A DNA stretch of 64,000 nucleotides from Burkholderia aenigmatica (GTDB lineage: Bacteria; Pseudomonadota; Gammaproteobacteria; Burkholderiales; Burkholderiaceae): positions 1 through 64,000 of the forward strand of contig NZ_CABVQC010000030.1 in the NCBI RefSeq assembly GCF_902499175.1, written 5' to 3'. The notes beneath the pieces were generated by a model. It worked only from the letters and a program-made list of their open reading frames with translations, was not told the origin of the DNA and did not search any database. The position numbers were made by a program, and so were the translations under genes. Within the stretch, counting starts at the first letter, position 1. Every line of letters begins with the position of its first letter. Positions 48,972-57,842 of the stretch are shown here, piece by piece.

Positions 48972-50591
48972 ATGCTGCCCGCCACCGACCGCTACGACGA
49001 CCTGCTCTCCCGCTTCGCATGGGACGTTCCGGCGCGCTACAACATCGGCGTGGACGTCTGCGACAAATGGGCCGACGGCAGCGGACGCCTCGCGCTGATC
49101 CACGAAACGGCGCAAGGCGACGTTTCCCGCCTCACGTTCGACGACCTGAGGAATGCTTCTAACCGGCTCGCGAACAGCTTTGTGCGCGCCGGCCTGCGAC
49201 GTGGCGACCGCATCGGCATCTTTCTCGCGCAGGGGCCCGAAACGGCCATCGCGCACCTCGCCGCCTACAAGCTCGGCGCGATCGCGGTGCCACTCTTCAC
49301 GTTATTCGGCGTCGATGCGCTCGAATACCGGCTCGCGAACAGCGAGGCGGCCGCGCTCGTCACCGACGCGGCCGGCTACGCGAAAATCGCGCCGCTGCGC
49401 GCACAGCTGCCGACATTGCATGCCGTCTACTGCATCGGCGACGATGCGCCCGACACGCCGGGCGTGCTGCGCTACGACACGGCGCTCGCCGCCGAAACGC
49501 CCGACTTCGTGCCGGCCGATACGGCTGCCGACGATCCCGCGGTCATCATCTATACGTCCGGCACGACGGGCAAGCCGAAAGGCGCGCTGCACGCGCATCG
49601 TGTGCTGCTGGGCCACCTGCCGGGCGTGGAGATGTCGCAGCAGTGCTTCCCGCGCGATGCGCGCCTGTTCTGGACACCCGCCGACTGGGCATGGATCGGC
49701 GGCCTGCTCGACGTGCTGCTGCCGTCATGGCATCACGGCGTGCCCGTGCTCGCCCGCCGCTTCGAGAAATTCGACGGCGACGCGGCGTTCGCACTGATGG
49801 CACGGCACGGCGTCACCCACGCGTTCCTGCCGCCCACCGCGCTGAAGCTGATGCGCACCGTCGAGGCACCGCGCGAACGCTACGCGCTGTCGCTGAAATC
49901 GGTCGCGAGCGGCGGTGAGTCGCTCGGCACCGAGCTGACGGCCTGGGGGCGCGACGCACTCGGCGTGACGATCAACGAGTTCTACGGGCAAACCGAGTGC
50001 AACATGGTGCTGTCGTCGTGCGCGGCGCTGTTCGATGCGCAGCCGGGCGCCATCGGCAAGGCCGTGCCCGGCCATGCGGTCGCGATCGTCGACGCGGACG
50101 GCACGCCGCTGCCGCCCGGCGTCGAAGGGCGCATCGCGGTGCGCCACCCCGACCCGGTGATGTTCCTCGAATACTGGCGCAACGCCGACGCGACGCGCGA
50201 CAAGTTCGCGGGCGACTACCTGCTCACCGGCGATACGGGCATGATCGACGCCGACGGTTTCGTGCGCTTCGTCGGCCGCGACGACGACGTGATCACGAGC
50301 GCCGGCTACCGGATCGGCCCGGGCCCGATCGAGGACTGCCTGCTCACGCATCCGGCGGTGCGGATGGCGGCCGTCGTCGGCGTGCCCGACGCGACGCGCA
50401 CCGAGATCGTCAAGGCATTCGTCGTGCTGAATCCCGGCCACACCGGCGACGATGCGCTCGTGCAGGCGCTGCAGGCGCACGTGCGCACGCGCCTCGCCGC
50501 GCACGAGTATCCGCGCGCGATCGCGTTCGTCGACAGCCTGCCGATGACCGCAACCGGCAAGATCGTGCGCCGCGCGCTGCGCGACGCATAA
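48972..50591 (+). CDS. AMP-dependent acyl-CoA synthetase (medium-chain type)
   Basis: 539 residues of the adenylate-forming superfamily. The P-loop motif is IIYTSGTTGKPKGALHAH, followed by FWTPADWAWIGGLLDVLLPS, SVASGGESLGTEL, NEFYGQTECNMVLSSC, YLLTGDTGMIDADGFVRFVG and the C-terminal catalytic Lys in PMTATGKIVRRALRD. The WTPADWAWIGG block and length resemble ACSM-type enzymes that activate medium-chain or aromatic acids. It makes acyl-CoA and AMP from acid, ATP and CoA. It starts a run of plus-strand genes with a 76-bp gap to the next, and has a GGAGA site. Confidence 0.93.
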   Translation: MLPATDRYDDLLSRFAWDVPARYNIGVDVCDKWADGSGRLALIHETAQGDVSRLTFDDLRNASNRLANSFVRAGLRRGDRIGIFLAQGPETAIAHLAAYKLGAIAVPLFTLFGVDALEYRLANSEAAALVTDAAGYAKIAPLRAQLPTLHAVYCIGDDAPDTPGVLRYDTALAAETPDFVPADTAADDPAVIIYTSGTTGKPKGALHAHRVLLGHLPGVEMSQQCFPRDARLFWTPADWAWIGGLLDVLLPSWHHGVPVLARRFEKFDGDAAFALMARHGVTHAFLPPTALKLMRTVEAPRERYALSLKSVASGGESLGTELTAWGRDALGVTINEFYGQTECNMVLSSCAALFDAQPGAIGKAVPGHAVAIVDADGTPLPPGVEGRIAVRHPDPVMFLEYWRNADATRDKFAGDYLLTGDTGMIDADGFVRFVGRDDDVITSAGYRIGPGPIEDCLLTHPAVRMAAVVGVPDATRTEIVKAFVVLNPGHTGDDALVQALQAHVRTRLAAHEYPRAIAFVDSLPMTATGKIVRRALRDA

Positions 50592-50667
50592 GCCGGCCGC
50601 CACCCGCGCCGCCCGCCCGGCCGGATGGTTTATAGTGGCGCCACCACGCAGTCTTTCCAAGAAAACG

Positions 50668-50991
50668 ATGTCCTCTGATCACCACTCCGACGCGGGCGCG
50701 TCGCACAGCCCGCTCTACGCCAAACTCCTCGGCGAAACCGCCAAGATCGACTGGTGCGATCTCGAGCGCTTCTTCGCGCAGGGCAAGCTGCTGTCCGTTG
50801 CACGCGACCTCGATCTCGTCAGCGTCGCGGAAGCGGTTGCCGACGACGATGCCGAACAGGTCACGCGCTGGCTGTCGTCGGGCCTCGTCGCGCGCATGCC
50901 GGCCGAAACCGCCGCCGACTATGCGACGCGCAATCCGGAGCTGTGGGCGGTCGTCGTCTCGCCGTGGGTCTGCGTGCAGGAACGCGCCTGA
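50668..50991 (+). CDS. DUF2288 protein
   Basis: 107 residues. Conserved DUF2288 features are LYAKLLGETAKIDWCDLERF, FAQGKLLSVARDLDLVSVAE, DDAEQVTRWLSSGLVAR and the terminal LWAVVVSPWVCVQ. The function of the family is unknown. It is soluble, with no signal. ATG at 50668 is chosen because homology starts soon after it; a longer frame begins at 50635. The MATE exporter gene begins 10 bp after its stop, so the two are co-transcribed. Confidence 0.85.
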   Translation: MSSDHHSDAGASHSPLYAKLLGETAKIDWCDLERFFAQGKLLSVARDLDLVSVAEAVADDDAEQVTRWLSSGLVARMPAETAADYATRNPELWAVVVSPWVCVQERA

Positions 50992-51001
50992 CGCGTCCGC
51001 C

Positions 51002-52381
51002 ATGTCCGAATCCGCGTTACCGCACGGCGCCGGCACGGGCTCGGCCGCCTCGGCCACTGTCACGCACCGGCGCGTCCTCGCGCTCGCATTCCCGATCGTC
51101 CTCGCGAACCTGACCCAGCCGATCCTCGGTGCCGTCGACACGGCCGTCGCCGGCCACCTCGACGGCGCGCAATACCTCGGCGGCGTTGCGCTCGGCGGGC
51201 TGTTCTTCAATTTCGTGTTCTGGGGGTTCGGTTTCCTGCGGATGGGGACGACCGGCCTCGTCGCGCAGGCGCATGGTGCCGGCGATGCCGCCGGGATCCG
51301 CCTGAACCTGCTGCGCGCGTTGATCGTCGCGTCCGCGCTCGGCGTCGCGGTGCTTGCGCTGCAGGTGCCGCTGCTGTCATTTGCGCTGTCCGCGCTCGGC
51401 GGCAGCGATGCCGTCCGCGCGACGGCGCTTGCCTACAGTCACGCGCGGATCTGGAGCGCGCCGTTCGCGCTCGCGAACTACGTCGTGCTCGGCTACCTGC
51501 TCGGCATGCAGCGCGTGCGGCTCGCGCTCGTCTCGCAGGTGTTCATCAACGCAGTGAACATCGGCGCCGTGCTGCTCTACGTCTACGGCTTCGGCTGGGG
51601 CATCGCCGGCATCGGCGCGGCGACCGCCACCGCGGACGCATGCGGCTTCGCGCTCGGTGCATGGATCCTGTGGCGGTTGCGGCCGCGCGGCCTCGCCCCG
51701 ATCGTCGCGCGTGCGCTCGCCGACCGCGTCGCGCTCAAGCGGCTGATCGCGCTCAATCGCGACATCTTCCTGCGCACGCTGTGCCTGCTCGGCGCATTCG
51801 GCTGGTTCGCGCACCTCGGTGCAAAACAGGGCGATGCAACGCTCGCGGCAAACGCGCTGCTGCTGAATTTCCAGACGTTCATGGCGTACGGCCTCGACGG
51901 CTTCGCGCATGCGGCCGAGGCACTCGTCGGTGCGGCGGCCGGCGCGCGCGACCGCCGCGCCTTCCGGCAGGCCGTGCGCGTCACGCTGTTCTGGTCGGCG
52001 CTCGGCGCGCTGCTGTTCGCGCTCGTGTACTGGGCCGCCGGCGGCTGGATCATCGCGCGCCTGACCGACCAGACCGAGATCCGCGACGTTGCGCTGCGCT
52101 ACCTGCCGTGGGCCGCGATTTCGCCGATCGTGTCGGTCTGGGGCTTCCTGCTCGACGGCGTCTTCATCGGCGCCACGCAGACGCAATCGCTGATGCGCGC
52201 CATGGTCGCGTCATTCTCGATCTTCGTCGTGGCCACACTCGCTGCCGTCGGCACATTCGGCAATCACGGCCTCTGGTTCGCGCTGCTGCTGTTCATGGCC
52301 GCACGCGGCGCAACGCTGGCGCGCTACCTTCCGGGACTGTTGCGGCACATCGGCACCGACGTGCCCGCGGTCCGCGCCTGA
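51002..52381 (+). CDS. MATE-family efflux transporter (DinF-like)
   Basis: 459 residues with twelve predicted membrane helices in two homologous halves. The first half begins RVLALAFPIVLANLTQPILG and AVDTAVAGHLDG, as in DinF-type MATE proteins; FWGFGFLRMGTTGLVAQAHG follows. The second half starts near DRVALKRLIALNRDIFLRTL, with FMAYGLDGFAHAAEALVGAA. It exports cationic or other compounds in exchange for H+ or Na+. It follows the DUF2288 gene by 10 bp. The start is the first ATG after that stop; the in-frame extension upstream overlaps the DUF2288 gene. Confidence 0.92.
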   Translation: MSESALPHGAGTGSAASATVTHRRVLALAFPIVLANLTQPILGAVDTAVAGHLDGAQYLGGVALGGLFFNFVFWGFGFLRMGTTGLVAQAHGAGDAAGIRLNLLRALIVASALGVAVLALQVPLLSFALSALGGSDAVRATALAYSHARIWSAPFALANYVVLGYLLGMQRVRLALVSQVFINAVNIGAVLLYVYGFGWGIAGIGAATATADACGFALGAWILWRLRPRGLAPIVARALADRVALKRLIALNRDIFLRTLCLLGAFGWFAHLGAKQGDATLAANALLLNFQTFMAYGLDGFAHAAEALVGAAAGARDRRAFRQAVRVTLFWSALGALLFALVYWAAGGWIIARLTDQTEIRDVALRYLPWAAISPIVSVWGFLLDGVFIGATQTQSLMRAMVASFSIFVVATLAAVGTFGNHGLWFALLLFMAARGATLARYLPGLLRHIGTDVPAVRA

Positions 52382-52400
52382 CAGCGGGCCGAAACGGCCG

Positions 52401-52577
52401 TTACTGCACGGGTTTCGGCGGCGGCGCGTCGAGCATCGACGGCGGCGTCATGTCGGTCGGCACGCCATGGTAGTCGGCCGGATCTTCCGGCGGATGGCCG
52501 CGACGGGCCTGATGCGGATCGCTGGTACAGGCGGCGAGAAAAGATGCGGCCAGCACGGCCAGCATGAAACGGGTCAT
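52401..52577 (-). CDS. Small Pro-rich lipoprotein
   Basis: 58 residues. The signal MTRFMLAVLAASFLAAC ends in a lipobox (LAAC), so the mature part is about 42 residues, rich in Pro, Asp and His (HPPEDPADYHGVPTDMTPPS). It lacks a fold and has no known family. It converges on the MATE gene, 19 bp away. Short proline-rich lipoproteins of this type are common in Burkholderia envelopes; function unknown. Confidence 0.75.
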   Translation of the reverse strand: MTRFMLAVLAASFLAACTSDPHQARRGHPPEDPADYHGVPTDMTPPSMLDAPPPKPVQ

Positions 52578-52713
52578 CGGGTAGGGCTCCGGAAAGCGGC
52601 GTGCCCATCGCACGCCGGGACCGCGCCGAGTCTAGCGGAAATCCTGCTTCGGAGTCGTGCCGCGCATGTCCTACTATGTACGCATGGCGCTGTGCCGTGG
52701 AAAGGAGGCTGCC

Positions 52714-52884
52714 ATGTCGTCTGAAGAAATTGCCGGCCTGATCGGCCTGTTCGTCGGTCTGATGGTGCTCGTCGCCCTGTCGTTCTTCGAGTCGCGCGAA
52801 TACAAGCGCAGCCATGACGGCGAAGGGATGATCCACCACTGGATGGCCGAACACCACCTGCTCGACTGGCGGCGCAAGCACTAA
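52714..52884 (+). CDS. 56-residue single-span membrane protein
   Basis: A strong ribosome-binding site (AAGGAGG, seven bases before ATG) decides the start at 52714. One membrane helix covers about residues 5-24 (IAGLIGLFVGLMVLVALSFF). A polar, His-rich cytoplasmic tail follows (YKRSHDGEGMIHHWMAEHHL). I know no family. It is monocistronic. The His-rich tail could bind metal, which is speculation. Confidence 0.75.
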   Translation: MSSEEIAGLIGLFVGLMVLVALSFFESREYKRSHDGEGMIHHWMAEHHLLDWRRKH

Positions 52885-53006
52885 GCGCGCCGCTGCCGTC
52901 CGGCCCTACTCCGGGCCGTTCGCGAACGTGCCTTTCGCGGCACGCCGGTGATTGCGTATCGCCGAAATTAACAGGGTCCGACTCACACACATCGATCAGA
53001 TGGACA

Positions 53007-53042
53007 AACGCCGCCGCGCGGCTCGTGCCACGCGACGGCGTT
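53007..53042 (-). terminator. Hairpin after olsB
   Basis: AACGCCGTCGCG and CGCGGCGGCGTT (minus strand) form a 12-bp stem with one mismatch and a 12-base loop, followed by TGTCC. It lies 43 bp past the olsB stop codon. Confidence 0.55.
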
Positions 53043-53084
53043 CGCTTGCGCGCGCCCGGACGGGCGCGATGCGGTTCAGACGGC

Positions 53085-53891
53085 TCAGCCCAGGAAGTGG
53101 CGGGCGTAGCGCGCGTTGATGTCGGAGAGTCGGAACAGCGTCAGGAAATCCGCGCAGTTGAAATCGGGATCCCAGGCCGGTGCACCGCAGATCTTCGCGC
53201 CGAGACGCAGGTAACCCTTGATCAGCGGCGGCGGCGCCACGACGGTGCCCGTCTGCAGTTCGTCGACCGGCAGGGCCGTGTGCGGGAACGCGCGATACTC
53301 GGGCGCCGTCAGCGAGCCTGCCGACAGCGACTGGTACAGATTCGCCGCATAGTGGCCACCGTCGGCCATCGACACGCTCGCGCAGCCGAGCATCGTCTCG
53401 TAGCCGTTCTGCATCATGTATGCGCCAAGGCCACCCCACAGCGCCATGATGACGGCGCCGCTGCGGTAGTCGCTGTGCACGCACGAGCGGCCGACCTCAA
53501 CCATCTTGCCGCGCAGGTGCGTGAGGCGCGACAGGTCGAATTCGCCTTCGGCATACAGGCGGCCGACCCGCGCGGCCTGGTGCGGCGGCAGTACGCGGTA
53601 CGTGCCGACGACTTTCAACGTATCGAGATCGCGAACCAGCAGGTGGTCGCAGTACGCATCGAACGGATCGACGTCGAGACCGGAGGGGCCGCTGACCTGC
53701 GCGCCCATCTCTTCGGCGAACACGCTGTAACGCAGGCGCTGGGCTTCGCGCAATTCGTCTTCCGTACGCGCCCACGCGGCGCGCAGGCGATACTCCGATG
53801 TGACGGTTTCAGCAGCGCGCGGCAGGTGGCGCCGCGACGTGTCGAGGGGCAGCGAGGCAAAAGGGAGCGTAGGCGTCGGCAGTTCTCGCAT
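53085..53891 (-). CDS. olsB: Ornithine-acyl-ACP N-acyltransferase, OlsB-like
   Basis: 268 residues, acetyltransferase-like fold of the hemolysin/OlsB group (PF13444 type). Seen are RLRYSVFAEEMGAQVSGPSG, DPFDAYCDHLLVRD, VVGTYRVLPPHQA, FDLSRLTHLRGKMVEVGRSC and VHSDYRSGAVIMALWGGLGA. OlsB attaches a 3-hydroxyacyl chain to ornithine, the first step to ornithine lipids, which are phosphate-free membrane lipids. In a phosphate-regulon neighbourhood (pho genes 6 kb away) this is notable. The olsA acyltransferase is not adjacent. ATG at 53891 is chosen, as the upstream extension is not family-like. Confidence 0.85.
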   Translation of the reverse strand: MRELPTPTLPFASLPLDTSRRHLPRAAETVTSEYRLRAAWARTEDELREAQRLRYSVFAEEMGAQVSGPSGLDVDPFDAYCDHLLVRDLDTLKVVGTYRVLPPHQAARVGRLYAEGEFDLSRLTHLRGKMVEVGRSCVHSDYRSGAVIMALWGGLGAYMMQNGYETMLGCASVSMADGGHYAANLYQSLSAGSLTAPEYRAFPHTALPVDELQTGTVVAPPPLIKGYLRLGAKICGAPAWDPDFNCADFLTLFRLSDINARYARHFLG

Positions 53892-54061
53892 TAGGCTTTC
53901 CTGGTCGTAAGGAATAGGACGACATGCCCGCCAATGTAGTAATCGGCCGTGACCGTTATGTGGCACGACCATGTCCTTTCAATGACGTGTCGCCGAATTG
54001 ACTTTAGCAGAAAGCTTGCGAAACCGTATGATGAATCCCTACAAAGCGCTTCAGGCGGGCC

Positions 54062-54523
54062 TCACACCAGGTCGGGCGTCAATACCGCCCGCAGCACGGC
54101 CTGCCGGCTGCCGTCGCGCGTGCGGCTCGCGAGCCACACGATTCCGCCCTTCTTGACGCTCCAGCTGTCGTCGCCGCCGGCGATCAGTTGCGCGGCGACG
54201 CTGCCGAGCGTCGGCTGATGCCCGACGATCACGACCGTCGGCGCGATGCCTTCCGGCCAGCCGGCCGCCGCCAGCACGTCGTCGACACTGCCGCCCGGCG
54301 CGAGCGCGTCGACCGTCCGGTACTGGTCGGTCAGTGCCTCGACGGTCTGCACGGTGCGGGCCGCCGGGCTCGCGAGGATCACGGTATTCGTCTCGAGCCG
54401 GCCACGCAGCCATTTGGCCATCGCCTGCGCGTCCTTGCGGCCACGAACGGTCAACTGGCGCGCGAGATCGCTCGTCGCGTAGTCTTCGGCTTCGGCGTGG
54501 CGCCACAGGATCAGGTTCATCAT
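54062..54523 (-). CDS. sixA: Phosphohistidine phosphatase SixA
   Basis: 153 residues, histidine phosphatase (phosphoglycerate mutase) fold. The RHG-type motif is ILWRHAEAED with catalytic His9, the second Arg is in RKDAQAMAKWL, ILASPAARTVQT carries the third, and the second His is in IVGHQPTLG. SixA dephosphorylates phospho-His proteins such as the nitrogen PTS NPr. The start is at MMNLIL, with GGAGAA upstream. It stands alone between olsB and tRNA-Pro. Confidence 0.92.
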   Translation of the reverse strand: MMNLILWRHAEAEDYATSDLARQLTVRGRKDAQAMAKWLRGRLETNTVILASPAARTVQTVEALTDQYRTVDALAPGGSVDDVLAAAGWPEGIAPTVVIVGHQPTLGSVAAQLIAGGDDSWSVKKGGIVWLASRTRDGSRQAVLRAVLTPDLV

Positions 54524-54682
54524 GATGTTCTCCTTGCTTCGGCGAGCGGCCCGCGCCCATGCGTCCGGGCCGACCGATTACCGTGCGAATTGTCGCAAAT
54601 TCGGCCGGTTCGCCGCCGCGGCATTTACCCGCATATCGGGATTGACCTGATCATTCATTCAACGCTATACTCTTTGGCTCGT

Positions 54683-54759
54683 CGGAGCGTAGCGCAGCCT
54701 GGTAGCGCATCTGATTTGGGATCAGAGGGTCGTAGGTTCGAATCCTATCGCTCCGACCA
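54683..54759 (+). tRNA. tRNA-Pro (anticodon TGG)
   Basis: 77 nt with encoded CCA. The acceptor CGGAGCG pairs with CGCTCCG, discriminator A. Anticodon stem TCTGA/TCAGA has loop TTTGGGA, giving anticodon TGG. The T arm has TAGG TTCGAAT CCTA. A TATACT hexamer 20 bp upstream fits a promoter. Confidence 0.97.
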
Positions 54760-54767
54760 AAGGAATC

Positions 54768-54799
54768 AAGGGGTTACGGTTAACGCCGTAGCCCCTTTT
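54768..54799 (+). terminator. Terminator of tRNA-Pro
   Basis: AAGGGGTTACGG and CCGTAGCCCCTT form a 12-bp stem (one G-T type mismatch) with a 6-base loop, followed by TTTTC. It lies 8 bp after the tRNA 3' end. Confidence 0.85.
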
Positions 54800-54914
54800 C
54801 CATTTCCGGGCCCTTGAAACGCCGATCGGGATTCCCGCCTCGCCTCAATCCATTGTAGGGATCCATTGGGGCGTCGACGCTACAACGCCCCCTTCGGCGA
54901 ACACTTTTCGACGG

Positions 54915-55367
54915 TCAGCGCGAAGCAAACGGCTTGCGGCCTTTCGCTTTCAATGCGGCATCGATATCGGCCCGCGTATTCACGGTACGGCCGTCCACCA
55001 CGCAATCCGATTGCACGGGCCTCGCGCCGGCAGCAAATCCGACACCGCCAAGATTGATCGCCACCCATTGCGGGTGACGGTTTTCCAGCGCGAACGTCAT
55101 GATCCCGGCCTGGTCGTCCGTCAATATCAAGCCGCCGTCCTTTTCCGCCAATGCAACGCACAAGAACGCGGCGTCACGGTCTTTCAGCAGATCGACGACG
55201 ACATAGCGATAGTCCTTCAGGTTCGGATCGCGGTCGTTCAGCCGATGGACGGCTGCCAGGATCTGCGCGCGGTCGGGGTCACGCTTGTCGAGATCTCGCG
55301 CATGCGCCGCAGTCACCGAGGTCATGGCCAGGATCAATGCGCATGCGGCAAGTCGGGATAACTTCAT
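54915..55367 (-). CDS. Secreted protein of unknown function
   Basis: 150 residues. A signal peptide ends at AAHA-RDLDKRDPDR. The mature part has AQILAAVHRLNDRDPNLKDY, VVVDLLKDRDAAFLCVALAE and QWVAINLGGVGFAAGARPV. Two Cys (FLCVAL, QSDCVV) could form a disulphide in the periplasm. I recognise no family. It is divergent from another small secreted protein gene 160 bp away, and the pair may share regulation. Confidence 0.75.
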   Translation of the reverse strand: MKLSRLAACALILAMTSVTAAHARDLDKRDPDRAQILAAVHRLNDRDPNLKDYRYVVVDLLKDRDAAFLCVALAEKDGGLILTDDQAGIMTFALENRHPQWVAINLGGVGFAAGARPVQSDCVVDGRTVNTRADIDAALKAKGRKPFASR

Positions 55368-55527
55368 CGTCGGTCAGGTTCGTGGAAAGACAGGTTGGAA
55401 ATCATCGAGCGCCCGCCTGGTCGGCCCGTCGGTTTGCCGACGGCATACGGCCAACGAGCCACCCGCAGCTCGCACACGGCGCTCACCGGAACACGCGATA
55501 ATGCGCGTGGACAACCTGCATCCGCGC

Positions 55528-55962
55528 ATGAAAAACAACATTCTCAAGACCGCCCTCTGCGCATCGCTGCTCGCACTGGCAACCTGCGGCTCCGCGTCGG
55601 CCAAGGCGCTCGACGACGCGCTCGACTGCCATTCGACCGGCCACAAGTTCGTCGCGCCGCTGCTCGCCGCCGGCGACATCCAGTCTGAGCCGATGCACGT
55701 CGAATCGAACTCGGTCAATGCATTCCGCACGAGCCACTCGCTGACCGCGTACGGCTTCGGCGTGTATGTCGTACTCGGTTACCAGGCGAACGACCCGATC
55801 TTCCGCACGGGCGACGGCACGCCGATCGGCGACTGGGCCTACGGTGTCGTGGTGCGCGGCACGAAGAGCGCGGTGGAGGAAGCCGTGCGCAAGGCAGGCA
55901 GCGACGCGACCGTCAGGCAGGCGTTTCCGTTCCTGACCGCGATCGTCTGCTCGTCGGACTGA
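55528..55962 (+). CDS. Secreted protein of unknown function
   Basis: 144 residues from the ATG at 55528. The signal peptide is MKNNILKTALCASLLALATC with cleavage near ASAKA. The mature part is LDCHSTGHKFVAPLLAAGDI, FGVYVVLGYQANDPIF, GDWAYGVVVRGTKSAVEEAV and AFPFLTAIVCSSD. Two Cys, near its two ends, suggest a disulphide. ATG at 55501 is in frame but would put nine polar residues before the signal. The family is not known to me. It converges on ppx. Confidence 0.75.
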   Translation: MKNNILKTALCASLLALATCGSASAKALDDALDCHSTGHKFVAPLLAAGDIQSEPMHVESNSVNAFRTSHSLTAYGFGVYVVLGYQANDPIFRTGDGTPIGDWAYGVVVRGTKSAVEEAVRKAGSDATVRQAFPFLTAIVCSSD

Positions 55963-56048
55963 GCGGCCGCCAGGACGATCGAGCGGCTATCCGGTGGGGC
56001 AGCAAGCCATCCTGCTGCCCGGCCCCTCCCGGCCCCGCTCTCGACCTT

Positions 56049-57563
56049 TTACGCGCCGGTATACACCACGCGATACGGGATACCGACCTTCTCCCACTCG
56101 GCTGCCTCCTGGCTGAGGCTGTAGTCGGTCAGCGGGTTCTGCTCGACCCACGCGCTCGGCAGGCGCACTTCATAGCCGCCCTTCTTCATCTGCGAAACGG
56201 AAATGTCCGGCAGCCCTGCATCGGTTCGGCGCCGGCACAGCAGCGCAGCGAGCCGCAGGCAGAACAGCAGCGGCCACTCGACCTCGCGCGCCTGCGACAG
56301 CTTGCCGAGCTTGCCTGCATGACCGAGCACGAGCGCGGCGAGGCGCGCCTGGTCGGTGCGCGAAAAACCCGGCATGTCCGCGTTGCTCGCGATATAGGAC
56401 GAGTGCTTGTGATACGCGCTGTGCGAGATCGACAGGCCGATCTCGTGCAATGCGGCCGACCAGCCGAGGAACATCCGCCCTTCCTCGCGTGCTTCGTCGT
56501 CGGCTTCCTCGAGCTCGTCGTAGAAACGCACTGCCAGCGCGCCGATCCGCTCGGCCTGCGCGCGATCGACACCGTAGCGGCGCGTGAAGCCCTCGACGGT
56601 CACCGCCCGCATGTCCTCGTGCTGCGTCCGGCCGAGCAGGTCGTACAGCACACCGAGGCGCAACGCGCCGTCGGTCGTATCGACGTAATCGACACCGAGT
56701 TCCTCGAACACCGCGAGCATGATCGCGAGGCCACCCGCGAGCACCGGCACGCGGTCGGGCTTCAGTGCGATCAGCTTCAGCCGGTTGACGTTCTCCGACT
56801 TGATCAGCGCACGCTTGAGGCGCTCGAGACCGCCGCGTGAAATGCCGTGCGTAATGCCCGGATCGTTGAAGCCGTTTGCCTCGACCAGCTCCGCGAGCGC
56901 GCGCGCGGTGCCGGACGAGCCGATCGCCTGATCCCACCCGGCCTTCTTGTACTCGCTCGAGATGATCTGGATCTCGCGCTTGGCCGCGAGTTCGGCCTGC
57001 CGCATCGTGTATTCGTCGACGTTGCCGGCAGGGAAGAAGGTGCGGCTGTGGCTCACGCAGCCGATATAGAGACTCTCCATCACGATCGGCGTGTAGTGCG
57101 AGCCGATGATGAATTCGGTCGAGCCGCCGCCGATGTCGACGACGAGCCGCTTGCCGGCGCTCGCCGGCACCGAGTGCGCGGCGCCCGCATAGATCAGGCG
57201 CGCTTCTTCGCGGCCCGCAATCACTTCGATCGGGAAACCGAGCGCTGCTTCGGCCTCGCCGAGAAATTCGCCCGCGTTCTTCGCGACACGCAGCGTGTTG
57301 GTCGCCACCGCGCGCACATGGTCGGGATGGAAATCGCGCAAGCGCTCGCCGAACCGCTTGAGCGCCTCCCAGCCACGCTCCTGCGACGCCCGATCGAGCA
57401 TCTTGTCGCTCGACAGGCCGGCGGCCAGCCGGACGGGCTCGCGCAGCGCGTCGACGGGATAGATCTGGCTGCCCGCCGACGTTTCCTCGACGCGACCGAC
57501 GATCAGCCGGAAGCTGTTCGAGCCGAGATCCACGGCAGCCAGCAAGTGGGGGGTTGTAACCAT
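56049..57563 (-). CDS. ppx: Exopolyphosphatase / pppGpp phosphohydrolase
   Basis: 504 residues, Ppx/GppA family of the ASKHA fold. Phosphate-binding loops are AAVDLGSNSFRLIVGRVEE and LVVDIGGGSTEFIIGSH; catalytic Glu lies in AGREEARLIYAGA. The C-terminal HD-like part has AALHEIGLSISHSAYHKHSS. It removes terminal phosphate from polyphosphate and may also act on pppGpp. The start is uncertain: ATG at 57563 fits the family, while ATG at 57614 would add 17 residues. It is divergent from ppk, so degradation and synthesis of polyP share one control region. Confidence 0.93.
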   Translation of the reverse strand: MVTTPHLLAAVDLGSNSFRLIVGRVEETSAGSQIYPVDALREPVRLAAGLSSDKMLDRASQERGWEALKRFGERLRDFHPDHVRAVATNTLRVAKNAGEFLGEAEAALGFPIEVIAGREEARLIYAGAAHSVPASAGKRLVVDIGGGSTEFIIGSHYTPIVMESLYIGCVSHSRTFFPAGNVDEYTMRQAELAAKREIQIISSEYKKAGWDQAIGSSGTARALAELVEANGFNDPGITHGISRGGLERLKRALIKSENVNRLKLIALKPDRVPVLAGGLAIMLAVFEELGVDYVDTTDGALRLGVLYDLLGRTQHEDMRAVTVEGFTRRYGVDRAQAERIGALAVRFYDELEEADDEAREEGRMFLGWSAALHEIGLSISHSAYHKHSSYIASNADMPGFSRTDQARLAALVLGHAGKLGKLSQAREVEWPLLFCLRLAALLCRRRTDAGLPDISVSQMKKGGYEVRLPSAWVEQNPLTDYSLSQEAAEWEKVGIPYRVVYTGA

Positions 57564-57761
57564 CAGAAGGGGGCTCCGTGCGCGTTCTCCCACGGCGGCC
57601 GGTGCGACAGCCATGGGCGATCAATCAAAGGCGACATTTTAAGCGTGGAACGCTTGCCATTGCCACGCTTCACGGGCATGCACACTGCTCGTTTGCATAT
57701 CGTCGAAACATTTATGAGACGAAACGGTTACAGCGTAGAATTTCCCGATATAAATACACTA

Positions 57762-57779
57762 CCGTCATCAGCACGTCAT
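57762..57779 (+). promoter_or_regulatory. Pho-box-like direct repeat upstream of ppk
   Basis: CCGTCAT-CAGC-ACGTCAT has two 7-mers with a 4-base spacer, the exact architecture of the PhoB-binding Pho box (CTGTCAT-N4-CTGTCAT), with 6 and 5 matches out of 7. It lies 64-81 bp upstream of the ppk ATG. The phoB gene is encoded 4 kb away. The weaker second half makes this a candidate only. Confidence 0.55.
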
Positions 57780-57842
57780 CGTACCGTGAGAGTTTCCGAG
57801 CGTCCTTTCGAATCATCGCCCGAATCACCCCCTACTCTGCCG

